Notes: generated from the sequence alone by a model not told the origin. 61,155 nucleotides of DNA from Photobacterium sanguinicancri (GCF_002265265.1 NZ_NOIF01000008.1:1-61155); one strand, 5' to 3'; counted from the first letter of the stretch, positions 28,101 to 37,255 are shown. A program made the numbers and translations.

Positions 28101-28397
28101 GCTTAGAAATGGCCCCCTGCTTTGTTTGATGGTTTATGTTACTTCACTGCCGAACAGGCAGCTTAGAAATGGCCCCCTGCTTTGTTTGATGGTTTATGTT
28201 ACTTCACTGCCGAACAGGCAGCTTAGAAATGTTTCGATACCGCGAATGTCTGATAGGTTTACTTCACTGCCGAACAGGCAGCTTAGAAATGAAACCACCA
28301 TAGCTTCAAGTTCAGCACCTTCTTCACTGGCGAACAGGCAGCTTAGAAATTACATGCTTCAGAATATGACCGATGCTAATGCTTCACTGCCGAACAG
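25200..28397 (+). CRISPR. Type I-F CRISPR array, 53 full repeats, one partial, 53 spacers
   Basis: The 28-nt repeat begins CTTCACTGCCGAACAGGCAG and ends CTTAGAAA. It folds as CTGCC/GGCAG with loop GAACA, the Csy4 substrate, leaving an 8-nt 5-prime handle CTTAGAAA. Repeats recur every 60 bp, so spacers are 32 nt, except two consecutive 33-nt spacers at 26188-26220 and 26249-26281. The repeat is invariant apart from the trailer end: the repeat at 28322 has C to G at 28330, breaking one stem pair, and the final repeat at 28382 keeps only 16 nt. Two adjacent spacers near that end (28110-28141 and 28170-28201) are identical. The array is transcribed rightward from the leader beside csy4. Confidence 0.99.
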
Positions 28398-28416
28398 ACT
28401 CTATCTAGATAGCAAC

Positions 28417-28438
28417 AAAGCCGACATAAGTCGGCTTT
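28417..28438. terminator. Bidirectional terminator after the CRISPR array
   Basis: AAAGCCGAC and GTCGGCTTT form a 9-bp stem with a 4-nt loop (ATAA), 20 bp beyond the last partial repeat and 40 bp from the stop of the convergent nupC. It can end both transcripts. Confidence 0.75.
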
Positions 28439-28477
28439 CTTTAGGGTGAATTAATTATGAGGGCAGGGGGAACTGCG

Positions 28478-29671
28478 TTAGGCCATCATAATGTTAGCGA
28501 TCATCGCTGAAAGGATACTTACCAAGGTTGAACCATAAAGTAAGCGCAGGCCGAAGCGTGCAACAAGGTTACCTTTTTCTTCGTTCACCCCTTTAACAGC
28601 ACCAGCAATAATACCGATAGAGCTAAAGTTAGCGAATGACACCAAGAAGATAGAAATTGTACCAACCGTATGAGCAGATAGGGTATCTAGTTGCTCTTGT
28701 AGCGCCATCATTGCCACAAACTCGTTCGAAACTAACTTGGTAGCCATAATACTACCGGCTTGCAGTGCTTCGCTTGCAGGAATACCCATCAGCCAAGCGA
28801 CAGGGTAGAATACATAGCCAATCAAGTCTTGGAAGCTAATACCTAGCGCTACAGTAAAGCCTTTGTTGATCATGGCAATCAGTGAGATAAAGCCAATCAG
28901 CATTGCAGCAACGATTACGGCAACTTTAAAGCCCGTTAAAATGTATTCACCTAGCATTTCGAAGAAGGTGACTCTTTCGCCTTCAGCTTCTGCAATCATA
29001 TCGTCGAAGTTCACTTCTGCTTCATGATCATAAGGGTTGATGATCGACAGAATAATGAAAGTACTAAACATGTTTAAAAATAGCGCCGCCACCACATACT
29101 TAGGGGCGATTAGCTGCATGTAAGAACCCACGATAGACATTGAAACGGTCGACATTGCCGTTGCTGCTAAGGTGTACATACGGCGTTCAGACATCTTACC
29201 CAGAATATCTTTATAGGTAATAAAGTTTTCAGACTGGCCAACCATTAGCGCACTGATGGCATTGAAAGATTCTAATTTACCCATGCCATTGATTTTAGAG
29301 AGTAAGAAGCCAATAGCACTAATAACAACGGGTAGCACTCTAATGTGCTGAAGAATACCGATCAGCGCCGAAATGAACACAATTGGCATTAAAACTTGAA
29401 GGAAAAAGTCGAAACCACCGTCATTGATTAGCCCACCGAAAACGAAATTTGTCCCTTCAGCGGCAAAAGCCATTAGGCCATTAAATCCATTTGCGAACTC
29501 GGTAACAATACCAGTACCGGCGGATGAATTGAGTAAGAAGTAAGCCACACTCATTTCAATCACGAGTAGCTGAATGATGTAACGAAGTTTTATGCTTTTA
29601 CGATCTTTGCTCACTAATAAGGCAAGAACGGCGACAACAGCAAGGCCAAAAATAAAATGTAAGTAGGGCAT
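28478..29671 (-). CDS. nupC: Concentrative nucleoside transporter, NupC family
   Basis: A 397-residue inner-membrane symporter that imports nucleosides with a cation. Multiple membrane segments are evident, and the family motifs [14 protein letters not shown] (substrate site, about residues 140-153) and [11 protein letters not shown] with [17 protein letters not shown] (about residues 317-365) are present. Length and start are normal. It is convergent to the CRISPR array and shares its terminator. The upstream region is long, but no operator is convincing. Confidence 0.93.
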   Translation of the reverse strand: MPYLHFIFGLAVVAVLALLVSKDRKSIKLRYIIQLLVIEMSVAYFLLNSSAGTGIVTEFANGFNGLMAFAAEGTNFVFGGLINDGGFDFFLQVLMPIVFISALIGILQHIRVLPVVISAIGFLLSKINGMGKLESFNAISALMVGQSENFITYKDILGKMSERRMYTLAATAMSTVSMSIVGSYMQLIAPKYVVAALFLNMFSTFIILSIINPYDHEAEVNFDDMIAEAEGERVTFFEMLGEYILTGFKVAVIVAAMLIGFISLIAMINKGFTVALGISFQDLIGYVFYPVAWLMGIPASEALQAGSIMATKLVSNEFVAMMALQEQLDTLSAHTVGTISIFLVSFANFSSIGIIAGAVKGVNEEKGNLVARFGLRLLYGSTLVSILSAMIANIMMA

Positions 29672-30054
29672 ATGTGGTATGTACCAATTGTGATTATTCT
29701 CAAATTCTGCGTGTATGCTCGCATGCGGATTACCACTTTAGAGTGACGCAAATCCCATTTACAAAGCTGGTTTAGATGGACTTTATGGCTGATAACCAAT
29801 TGTGTTGAAGAGATTTAGCGGGATTTTATTCATGCTTAAATACAAAAGTTTCACAAGCATCAATTATGCAACCTGATTTTTAGCGGATGGTACATTAAGC
29901 ATGTGAATAAATAGAAGGTGCGATTGAAAGAGGGAAAGAAAAGTTGTCGTTATCGAAAAAATTTCACGCGTTTATGTTTAAAAGCCCCGCATATCCGTAC
30001 GGTATGAAGGGCTTAAATTGAGACCAATTTTGAAGTGTATCAAGCTAAATTTAG
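29672..30054. other. Intergenic region between nupC and the exported pyrophosphatase gene
   Basis: A 383-bp gap upstream of nupC. It must contain the nupC promoter and it holds the terminator of the pyrophosphatase gene at 29981-30014. TTGTGATTATTCTCAAAT at 29688 resembles half of a CRP site, but lies only 16 bp from the nupC start and is weak. No small ORF or RNA gene is recognisable. Confidence 0.5.
29981..30014 (-). terminator. Terminator of the pyrophosphatase gene
   Basis: On the minus strand AAGCCC and GGGCTT enclose an inner CCGTACGG palindrome, and the stem is followed by TTTTAAA. It lies about 40 bp after the stop codon. Confidence 0.6.
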
Positions 30055-31065
30055 CTACTTAGCTTCAACTGCTTTTTGAATGGCAGGGCCAATTTGGCGC
30101 TTACGTGAAGTCACACCTTCAAGCACTAGCCATTGTTCAGATGCTTTGCCTTTAAATGCAGCGTTAGCAATTTTTTGATCGGCGCTGTCTATCCATAAAA
30201 GATTCGCACGTTTGTTTTTAGTGTCAATTACAGAGAAGAAAAGGTGATCTAAGCCCGCTTCTTTTTTATAGGCCTTCATTGCCGAGATAAATTCAGGCTT
30301 TCTATCCAGTAATTGTTGCGCAGTAATGGTTTCCGCAACACCAATGCCCACTTTTTTACCGCCATAAGCAAAGTTTTTGTAATCCAACGTCAGGATGTCA
30401 GCGGCGCTAACATGGCTGAGGTCTGATTTTGCCTCAAGCATTTTTTCGCCAAACGCATTGAGATCTTTAATGCCTGCAACTTTAGCCAGCTTTTCAGCAT
30501 AACTACGGTCGTACTCTGTGGTTGTTGGCGAGCGGAATACCATAGTGTCAGATAAAATACCGCCTAGCGTCGTACATGCAATGTTGGCTGGTAAGGTGAT
30601 GCCGTGTGTTTCAGCATGGTTTGCAAGAATAGTAGCTGCTGAACCCCATGGGCGAATATCAATGGACGCCACTTGCGTCATGTTAACAGGGTTACCACCA
30701 ATAGCGTGGTGGTCAACAATGGCAACAATACTTTTTTCATCGACAGATTTATGCAGTTGAGTTTGTTGGTTGAAATCCACTAAGCCAAATTGTTTTGCTG
30801 ACACATCTTTAAGTAGTTTAGGTGCTGTCGTTTTACAGTACTCAAGTACAAAGCGGCTTTCCGGGTTGATATCTTCTGGTACGGCTGCAGTGCCACCATA
30901 GATATAAGCGGCTGCAATTGCGGATGTCACAGTGTCGGTGTCTGGGCTTAAATGACCTGTCCAGACAAGCTTGTCCGTATTGTTTGCTTGGGGAGTTGTC
31001 AGATCGAATGCCATGCTTGATGAACTCATCACAGAAAGGAGTACGGCGAGATAACGTAGTTTCAT
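30055..31065 (-). CDS. Exported manganese-dependent inorganic pyrophosphatase (family II, DHH)
   Basis: A 336-residue family II pyrophosphatase with an N-terminal signal peptide (MKLRYLAVLLSVMSSSSMAF, cleavage near residue 19). The DHH domain shows WTGHLSPDTDTVTSA (first metal motif), VDHHAIGG (the DHH motif) and LGGILSDTMVFRSP; the C-terminal DHHA2 domain ends with SRKRQIGPAI, the substrate-binding SRKKQ-like motif. It hydrolyses diphosphate to phosphate. Typical family II enzymes are cytoplasmic, so export to the periplasm is unusual. It is monocistronic. A role in phosphate scavenging outside the cytoplasm is inference. Confidence 0.85.
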   Translation of the reverse strand: MKLRYLAVLLSVMSSSSMAFDLTTPQANNTDKLVWTGHLSPDTDTVTSAIAAAYIYGGTAAVPEDINPESRFVLEYCKTTAPKLLKDVSAKQFGLVDFNQQTQLHKSVDEKSIVAIVDHHAIGGNPVNMTQVASIDIRPWGSAATILANHAETHGITLPANIACTTLGGILSDTMVFRSPTTTEYDRSYAEKLAKVAGIKDLNAFGEKMLEAKSDLSHVSAADILTLDYKNFAYGGKKVGIGVAETITAQQLLDRKPEFISAMKAYKKEAGLDHLFFSVIDTKNKRANLLWIDSADQKIANAAFKGKASEQWLVLEGVTSRKRQIGPAIQKAVEAK

Positions 31066-31362
31066 TGTCTAATCCATTATTGTTTTAACTGGGGCTCATA
31101 GTGATAGAGGCATATGTAAGCGCATAATGGCTTTTGTACCTTTTGCGAGTTAAATCAAAACAATGAAGGAGTCGATAAGCAAAAGAAGACTGGTTTGACT
31201 AACAATTTGAAATATTTACTTACGTGTATACGAGTCAGTCGATTTAATACTCTAGCTTAGAGTTGCTTATTAAATGAATGCTGGCAATAGATGTGATGAT
31301 TTACGCTGTAATGCAGGATTTAGCACGACAGCGAGAATCATATAATAGAATTTCGTTGTGTA
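31066..31362. other. Intergenic region upstream of the pyrophosphatase gene
   Basis: About 300 bp that must carry the leftward promoter for the pyrophosphatase gene. I see no ORF with a ribosome binding site, no strong hairpin and no recognisable operator. Confidence 0.4.
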
Positions 31363-31887
31363 TTACTTCAGTAAGGTAACCGCTGATTGAAGTTGATCTA
31401 AAATCTCTGGATTTGTCACCGTACAGGTAGAAGGATCAAAGTTGTCATAAAAGCTCGGTACAGAAAGCTGCGCCTTTACGTCACCTGCGAAATAGGGAGC
31501 GGAGCCTGCAGCCGCTGCTAATACGTTACTTGCACCGCCAGGGCCTGGTGAGGTTGAAAGCAATAGCATTGGCTTGCCTTGGAAAACTTTTTGATCGATA
31601 CGTGATGTCCAATCAAAAAGGTTTTTGTAAGCGGCAGTGTATGAACCGTTATGCTCTGCAAAAGAGATAATCAGAGCATCGGCTTCACCAATCTTTTTAA
31701 AGAAAGCCTGTGCTTGCGCAGGTTGACCAAGCTCTTGCTCACGCTCCATGCTAAAAATCGGCATTTCGTAATCATTGATATCTAAAACTTCAACATCAGC
31801 TTCATTTATGAGTTGGCTAGCAGCTGTTGCTAATTGTTTGTTGATTGACTGCTTACTGTTACTTGCTGCAAATGCTAATACTTTCAT
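31363..31887 (-). CDS. NADPH-dependent FMN reductase-like flavoprotein
   Basis: A 174-residue flavodoxin-like reductase. MKVLAFAASNSKQSINKQLA carries the FMN phosphate loop, FAEHNGSYTAAYKNLFDW binds the isoalloxazine ring, and LLSTSPGPGGASNVL is the next conserved loop. Such enzymes reduce FMN or quinones using NAD(P)H in the cytoplasm. The ribosome binding site is AAGGA. It stands alone on the minus strand, followed upstream by a VOC remnant and a divergent LysR gene. Confidence 0.88.
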   Translation of the reverse strand: MKVLAFAASNSKQSINKQLATAASQLINEADVEVLDINDYEMPIFSMEREQELGQPAQAQAFFKKIGEADALIISFAEHNGSYTAAYKNLFDWTSRIDQKVFQGKPMLLLSTSPGPGGASNVLAAAAGSAPYFAGDVKAQLSVPSFYDNFDPSTCTVTNPEILDQLQSAVTLLK

Positions 31888-31954
31888 GATGATTCCTTAA
31901 AGTTCTAATTTTATATTTTTGGATGTTGAGCATTGTTACTGTTCTTAACGCTGA

Positions 31955-32098
31955 CTAGTTGAATGCATTTAATCCAGTATATTCAATAAATTCGATAACG
32001 TTACGATCTGGGTCTCGAATAAATAGAGAGAGCCCCGTTGGGTGAGTTACCAGTTCGTGCTGCTGAGTGGAATGCTTTATTTCAACATCCATAAACAT
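31955..32098 (-). pseudogene. C-terminal remnant of a VOC/glyoxalase-family gene
   Basis: A 47-codon frame starting MFMDVEIKHSTQQ and ending in GLSLFIRDPDRNVIEFIEYT, which is the characteristic last beta strand of vicinal-oxygen-chelate proteins including a metal Glu. The N-terminal two thirds of the usual about 125 residues are missing, and upstream there is only non-coding sequence before the divergent LysR gene. A broken gene. Confidence 0.65.
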
Positions 32099-32269
32099 GT
32101 TTCGTGTTGCTGCTGATGGACTAACTATAAATTACATCGTGAAAATCATTAATAGCCTTATAGTGGATGGATTATTTCCAAATGACTGTTAATTGATGAA
32201 TGTACGTAATAAAGTGTGTCACTGATAAGCTAATTTAGTTGCCCAGTTTGTCATAGAGAGAGGGAAGTT

Positions 32270-33175
32270 ATGGCGTTTAATGCACATTTACTCGATGGAA
32301 TGCTCATTTTTGTTGAGGTTGTTAATTGCGGGAGTTTCACAAAAGCAGCTGAAAGTAGTGGTCACTCAACATCGTATATCAGTAAAGAGATAAACAAACT
32401 CGAAGAGCGGTTAGGGGTGCGTTTGTTGCATCGTACTACGCGATCATTAAGTCTTACATCTGAAGGTGAAGTTTACTTTCAACAATGCCAGCAGTTACTT
32501 TTTGATGCAGAGCAAGCTGAACTCGCCATGACGGGAGGGCAGCTTGAACCACGCGGTTTGCTACGGATTTCATGTCCTATTAGTTTAGGCATATCCAGAA
32601 TTCGCCCAGTAGTCGCGAAATATATGATGCAATACCCTGAAGTGAACTTGGAGCTGGATCTTAATGATCGTCGGGTTGATATGGTTGCCGAGGGCTTTGA
32701 CCTTTTAATCCGAGCATCAGCTACGATTGAAGATTCAAGCTTAATATGCCGTCCTATATTTAAGTCACATGGGATCACTCTTGCCTCGCCAGAATATTTA
32801 TCACGCTATGGAACACCGACACACCCAGCTGATTTGGTGAATCACCGCTGCATTAGCTATAGCAACTTGAAAACGCCGAATGTATGGCAATTTACGGATC
32901 AAAATAATCAGATACATCCGATCCAAATACATAGCAAAGTACTGACGAACAGCTCAGAAATGGAGTTGGGTCTTTGCCTTGCGGGCCAAGGTATTACACG
33001 GTTACCCAAATTCAATTTAAGGTCAGAAATTGAACAGGGGCTTCTAGTTCCCCTTTTTACGGACTTTAAATTGCAAATCATCAATGTGTATATGATGTAC
33101 CCCAGTAGGAAGCACATGTCTTCAAAGGTGAGAAGTTTTATTGATTTTGTTTTAAAAGAGCTAGGGGATGATTAA
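32270..33175 (+). CDS. LysR-family transcriptional regulator
   Basis: A 301-residue regulator with the N-terminal helix-turn-helix (GSFTKAAESSGHSTSYISKE, about residues 20-39) and the effector domain after about residue 90. The DNA-binding part ends with RLLHRTTRSLSLTSEG, typical of the group that controls small redox and detoxification enzymes. It is divergent from the VOC remnant and the flavin reductase, its likely targets. GAGGGAAG precedes the ATG. Confidence 0.9.
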   Translation: MAFNAHLLDGMLIFVEVVNCGSFTKAAESSGHSTSYISKEINKLEERLGVRLLHRTTRSLSLTSEGEVYFQQCQQLLFDAEQAELAMTGGQLEPRGLLRISCPISLGISRIRPVVAKYMMQYPEVNLELDLNDRRVDMVAEGFDLLIRASATIEDSSLICRPIFKSHGITLASPEYLSRYGTPTHPADLVNHRCISYSNLKTPNVWQFTDQNNQIHPIQIHSKVLTNSSEMELGLCLAGQGITRLPKFNLRSEIEQGLLVPLFTDFKLQIINVYMMYPSRKHMSSKVRSFIDFVLKELGDD

Positions 33176-33256
33176 AAAGGCGACTGCATTATATCGATTT
33201 AGATGATGGAATAAGTGAAGGGTAAATTTTTCCTCACTTATTTACTCTAACAAAAA

Positions 33257-33274
33257 CCGGCTAGTGTAAGCCGG
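33257..33274. terminator. Terminator between the LysR and alcohol dehydrogenase genes
   Basis: CCGGCT and AGCCGG form a 6-bp stem around AGTGTA, with A-rich bases before and CTTTATTTTT after, so it can end rightward LysR transcripts; the A-rich left side allows leftward use for the convergent adhP. Confidence 0.6.
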
Positions 33275-33299
33275 CTTTATTTTTCATAAAATTAAAGGC

Positions 33300-34313
33300 T
33301 TAGGAGAAATCCATTACTATTCGGCCCGTAATTTCTCCTTTCAACATATCGTCGAAAATATCATTAATATCTTCTAATTGCTTCACTTCAGTAATGGCTT
33401 TTACTTTGCCTTCAGCCGCAAACTGTAAGCACTCTTGTAGATCTTTACGCGTGCCAACGATAGAGCCGATTACTTTGATACCATTCAATACCGTATCAAA
33501 AATAGGGATTGGCATATCCTCTGGCGGTAATCCAACCAGTACGCAAGTGCCGCCACGACGGACCGAGCGGTACGCTTCTTCGAAAGCGGGTTTTGAAACG
33601 GCTGTACACACAACACCATGAACACCGTTGACAAGCTGTTGAATTTTGTCAGATGGTTTATCTTTCAAAAAATCGATGCAGTAGGTGGCCCCAAGTTCTT
33701 TCGCTAATGATAGTTTTTCAGCACCAGTATCGACAGCAACGACATTCATGCCCATAGCGACAGCATATTGAATAGCAAGGTGACCAAGTCCACCCACACC
33801 CACAATTGCGACCCATTGCCCCGGTTTTACAGCAGTAACTTTTAATGCTTTATATGTTGTTACACCTGCACAGAAGAGTGGAGCTGCATCAACGTAGCTG
33901 ATCCCATCTGGAATTTTGATAGTGTACTCACCATGAGCCAGACAATATTCTGCGTAACCGCCATCAACAGAGTAGCCCGCATTATGTTGTTCTAGACACA
34001 ATGTTTCTTGGCCTTCTAAACAGTAATCACAGTGGCCGCAGGCACTATACAGCCAAGGTACACCAACGCGATCGCCGACTGAAAGGTGTTTTATTTCGCT
34101 GCCAACCTCAACTATTTCTCCAACACCTTCATGGCCTGGCACAAGTGGCATTTTAGGTTTTACTGGCCAATCACCATGGCACGCATGTAGGTCGGTATGA
34201 CAAACACCACATGCATGGATTTTAACTAAAACATCACGAGGTTTTACTTGTGGGAGTGGTATATCTTTAATGACAAGAGGACCTTTAAATTCGTTTACTA
34301 CAGCTGCTTTCAT
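33300..34313 (-). CDS. adhP: Zinc-dependent alcohol dehydrogenase
   Basis: A 337-residue medium-chain dehydrogenase that interconverts short alcohols and aldehydes with NAD. Catalytic zinc ligands lie in [15 protein letters not shown] and GHEGVGEI, the four-Cys structural zinc site is [15 protein letters not shown], and the nucleotide fold has [13 protein letters not shown]. All features match AdhP in length and order. It is monocistronic and convergent to the LysR gene. Confidence 0.94.
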   Translation of the reverse strand: MKAAVVNEFKGPLVIKDIPLPQVKPRDVLVKIHACGVCHTDLHACHGDWPVKPKMPLVPGHEGVGEIVEVGSEIKHLSVGDRVGVPWLYSACGHCDYCLEGQETLCLEQHNAGYSVDGGYAEYCLAHGEYTIKIPDGISYVDAAPLFCAGVTTYKALKVTAVKPGQWVAIVGVGGLGHLAIQYAVAMGMNVVAVDTGAEKLSLAKELGATYCIDFLKDKPSDKIQQLVNGVHGVVCTAVSKPAFEEAYRSVRRGGTCVLVGLPPEDMPIPIFDTVLNGIKVIGSIVGTRKDLQECLQFAAEGKVKAITEVKQLEDINDIFDDMLKGEITGRIVMDFS

Positions 34314-34500
34314 GATTCATTCCACACTGATTGATGATTTTGATAATCATTCTCATCTATTGGTTTTGAATTTAAAATGATGTAAATCACGAATTGAAAG
34401 TTTTCGTGTTGCTGTGAGATGGATCAATTTATGGCTTCGTTCAGATATTGTTCATCTTTGTTCAGTTAGTCTGAAAGAACATAAAGAAGAGGCATAGACG

Positions 34501-34734
34501 ATGAAGAATATACTGACTGGTATTGCAGCACTTATTGTAGGTGCGTTTACATTGATTATGGCAACAGTAATGGGTCTTTTCATTAGTGTTGCAGCTTTAC
34601 TAACAACGCCATTCATTAAGCGTAAAGTTGCTTACGCACACGCGGAAACTCGATTCAATCGCGCTAACATGCACGCTGCACCACACGGCAGTAATACCAT
34701 TGATGGTGAATACGAAGACGTTAGCCACCGCTAA
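34501..34734 (+). CDS. Small membrane protein of unknown function
   Basis: A 77-residue protein with one long or two short hydrophobic segments at about residues 3-37 (LTGIAALIVGAFTLIMATVM then GLFISVAALLT) and a polar, His-rich C-terminal tail. GAGG lies before the ATG, and a good terminator follows. No family is recognised. The composition resembles small envelope stress or scaffold proteins, but this is not evidence of function. Confidence 0.7.
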   Translation: MKNILTGIAALIVGAFTLIMATVMGLFISVAALLTTPFIKRKVAYAHAETRFNRANMHAAPHGSNTIDGEYEDVSHR

Positions 34735-34841
34735 TACAGTAAGTCGGATCATCAATCAAAGTACGTCAGAATACCAATCTCATCAGCAATTACTTAGGTT
34801 GGTCTAGTAGAGAGATAGGTTGGTATTAGACAGTGAATTAA

Positions 34842-34871
34842 AAAAGCCCGCTATGATGAAAGCGGGCTTTT
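34842..34871. terminator. Bidirectional terminator between the small membrane gene and rhlE
   Basis: AAAAGCCCGCT and AGCGGGCTTTT form a perfect 11-bp stem around ATGATGAA, with T runs on both strands. It serves both convergent genes. Confidence 0.9.
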
Positions 34872-34900
34872 GCATTTTAGCTTACTAGCGCTGGATGGCT

Positions 34901-36196
34901 CTACTTTTTAAGGCGAGTCACTTTGCTTGATTTGCCTTGAATCGCACGGCGAAGGCGAAGACGACGTTCTGCTGAACCTTGCTCTTCTGGGTTGTTAGTA
35001 CGGCCCTGACGATTTTTAAATGCTGGTTTTGTATTCATTTTAAGCAATAGCGCATCACGGTCTGCTGGCTCATAGCCTGCAAGTTGAATACGTTTAATAC
35101 GTTGCTGAATGAGTTTTTCAATTTGCACGAGTGTTAGCTCTTCTTCACGGCTAACAAAAGACACAGCATGGCCTTCTTGACCAGCACGACCTGTGCGGCC
35201 AATACGGTGAACGTAATCTTCAGCAAGGAAAGGCATATCGTAGTTAACAACGTGCGGTAGACCTTGAATATCCAGACCACGAGCAGCAACTTCTGTTGCG
35301 ACCATTACACGTGCTTTGCCTGTTTTAAATTCTTCTAGTGCACGACGACGTGCGCTTTGTGCTTTGTCACCGTGGCAAAGAACAGCTTTAATGCCATCAA
35401 GTTTTAGCTCTTTCACTACTTGGTTTGCTGTTTCTTTGTAGTTCACAAATACCAGCACTTGTTGCCAGTTTTTCTTACCAATCAATTCAGAAAGTAATTC
35501 ACGCTTGCGGTCTTCATCAACTGGGTACACAACGTGAGAAACCGTTTCTGCTGTTGAGTTTTCAGCTGTTACGATGACACGCTTTGGTTTACGTAATAAA
35601 TCTTGTGCTAATGAATTCATTTGCGTAGACGATGTTGCAGAGAACAGCATGGTCTGCGGATGCTGACTAATTCCGCCCATAATGGTGCGAATCGCATTAA
35701 TAAAGCCCATATCTAACATACGGTCAGCTTCATCGAATACAAGGAATTCTAGGTTAGCAAAACTCACGTTACCCAGCTCGATGTGCTCGATTAAGCGACC
35801 CGGTGTAGCTACAAGAATATCAACACCAGCTTCAAGCTTACGCTCTTGCGATGACATTTTTGCACCACCAAAAACAGCCGCAACAGAAACGTCGGTGTAT
35901 TTAGTGTAGCTTTCGATGTTGTGTGCAATTTGATCAACAAGCTCACGTGTAGGCGCAAGAATTAATGCACGAACATTAAAACGGCTACGTGATTTTTGTT
36001 TGTCAAAAATCTGCTGAATGATAGGCAAAGAAAATGCCGCGGTTTTACCTGTACCTGTTTGTGCGTGTGCAAGGATATCGTGCCCACGACGAGCGTGTGG
36101 AATAGCCTGTTGTTGAACGGGAGTGAGTTTTTCATAACCACACTCGGTTAATGCGCGCACAATATCAGGTGAAAAACCTTGTGATGAAAATGACAT
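34901..36196 (-). CDS. rhlE: DEAD-box ATP-dependent RNA helicase, RhlE type
   Basis: A 431-residue helicase. In order: the Q motif (LTPVQQQAIP), Walker A AQTGTGKT, PTRELV, VATPGRL, DEAD, SAT, ARGLD and HRIGRTGR, with a basic C-terminal tail (QGKSSKVTRLKK). RhlE-group proteins unwind short RNA duplexes in ribosome assembly and RNA turnover, and are often cold-induced. The start follows AGGAAC. Monocistronic. Confidence 0.93.
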   Translation of the reverse strand: MSFSSQGFSPDIVRALTECGYEKLTPVQQQAIPHARRGHDILAHAQTGTGKTAAFSLPIIQQIFDKQKSRSRFNVRALILAPTRELVDQIAHNIESYTKYTDVSVAAVFGGAKMSSQERKLEAGVDILVATPGRLIEHIELGNVSFANLEFLVFDEADRMLDMGFINAIRTIMGGISQHPQTMLFSATSSTQMNSLAQDLLRKPKRVIVTAENSTAETVSHVVYPVDEDRKRELLSELIGKKNWQQVLVFVNYKETANQVVKELKLDGIKAVLCHGDKAQSARRRALEEFKTGKARVMVATEVAARGLDIQGLPHVVNYDMPFLAEDYVHRIGRTGRAGQEGHAVSFVSREEELTLVQIEKLIQQRIKRIQLAGYEPADRDALLLKMNTKPAFKNRQGRTNNPEEQGSAERRLRLRRAIQGKSSKVTRLKK

Positions 36197-36296
36197 TCTT
36201 TGTTCCTAAAGCAGATGGCTGTTGTATGGCTTTCATCGTAGAAAGAGAAACAGCGCCTGACCAAAAATACGGTCGCTGATTATAGAGGAATAATCA

Positions 36297-36434
36297 GTGG
36301 CTGTGGTGACTAATTGTGAAGGTATGAAGGGATTTTGTACAGTTAAAGCCGATAAAACCCAAAAATACACAGTTTCAGTGGCTACAGTTGAGTCGCTGGC
36401 TGATTTTATTGAGGTTGATGAGCTGTATCGTTAA
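36297..36434 (+). CDS. Possible 45-residue small protein
   Basis: A short ORF starting with GTG at 36297, 8 bp after GAGGA, and reading MAVVTNCEGMKGFCTVKADK then a regular amphipathic pattern ending in DELYR. The binding site, the hydrophobic spacing and the absence of rare-looking codons suggest that it may be real. It lies in the gap upstream of the leftward rhlE. No family is recognised. Confidence 0.4.
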   Translation: MAVVTNCEGMKGFCTVKADKTQKYTVSVATVESLADFIEVDELYR

Positions 36435-36514
36435 TTCTAATCCCTATTTTCACTGATATACGTGTAAGACGGTATTGCGTGCTCGATGTGATCTTGCCCT
36501 GTCAATTTTTGATG

Positions 36515-36535
36515 AAGGCCGCTAATCGCGGCCTT
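36515..36535. terminator. Hairpin downstream of two convergent small ORFs
   Basis: AAGGCCGC and GCGGCCTT form an 8-bp stem around TAATC. It lies between the ends of two small convergent ORFs and is followed by TTTGAG on the plus strand and by CATCAAAAATTG on the minus strand. Confidence 0.6.
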
Positions 36536-36576
36536 TGAGTAAATGTATTGTTGCTTGCTTATTTTTCAATGAAGCG

Positions 36577-36723
36577 TTAATCATTGTTTTCATAGGATAA
36601 TTGGTGCATTGAATCTAGCGCTAGTTTAGTCACTCTCTCAAGTAGATCTTCCATTGATTCCTTTCCTGATGAAACTGTATTGTCCTCTCGTTCCATCGGA
36701 TGTTTTGGGGAAGTACATTCCAT
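36577..36723 (-). CDS. Possible 48-residue small acidic protein
   Basis: A short ORF on the minus strand, start ATG at 36723 with AAAGGTA about 6 bp upstream. The product begins MECTSPKHPMERED and continues with MEDLLERVTKLALDSM, a charged amphipathic helix. A hairpin terminator lies 42 bp after the stop. No family is recognised, and it could also be chance. Confidence 0.45.
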   Translation of the reverse strand: MECTSPKHPMEREDNTVSSGKESMEDLLERVTKLALDSMHQLSYENND

Positions 36724-37255
36724 GGTAATTACCTTTATTTGACATATTCATATCGAGAGTAGTCGCTCTGGGCTAAATGGAAGATAAAAGAAGCAATACT
36801 TTTAAGCGCATACCACTAAAGGGGTGTGTAGCCATACAAAACGTGATCGGTAGCGCATTGTGGTGGTATTAAAATTTAGTGGAATTATTTCAGTATTGTG
36901 ATTTTTTGAGAGAACCTTTGAGAATAAGCATGTTCGAGTAACCCATCTTATAAAAGAGGTAGTGATGCGACCGGGGCGCTATTAGCCAGTTGTTTTCTTT
37001 TATAGGTAAAACGCTAGGTGAGACTGTCAGTATAAAAAGACAATTCATGGTAGGGAATGAATGCCTTTGTGTACCTTTTTGTTTAAGTCTTTGTTATTTA
37101 AGGTTTTAACTGTTCGTCGGTTAAATGTCTTTCAGAAACAGGAGGATATAAATCGAACAATGTCTTCTAACATACCGCTGACATACCTTACAAACAGCCG
37201 CATAGAATCGCTTCGCTTAATTAAAAACACACCAGATAGGAAGCGGTTGATAAGT
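36724..37255. other. Intergenic and 5-prime region before the beta-helix lipoprotein
   Basis: About 530 bp with the promoters for the leftward small ORF and the rightward lipoprotein gene. The reading frame of the lipoprotein is open from 37061, and an AGGAGG at 37141 precedes an in-frame ATG (37160) by 14 bp, so an N-terminally longer product is possible. Nothing else is recognised. Confidence 0.4.

Noticed and set aside
15332..28397. A CRISPR-associated transposon (Tn7-like I-F3) was considered because of I-F genes next to a transposase.
   Set aside because: Cas1 and Cas2-3 are present, Csy1 and Csy2 are separate, and no tnsA, tnsB, tnsC or tniQ is seen. The transposase belongs to an ordinary IS1595-like element.
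29688..29705. A possible CRP site upstream of nupC.
   Set aside because: Only one half matches well, and it lies too close to the start codon to be a typical activation site.
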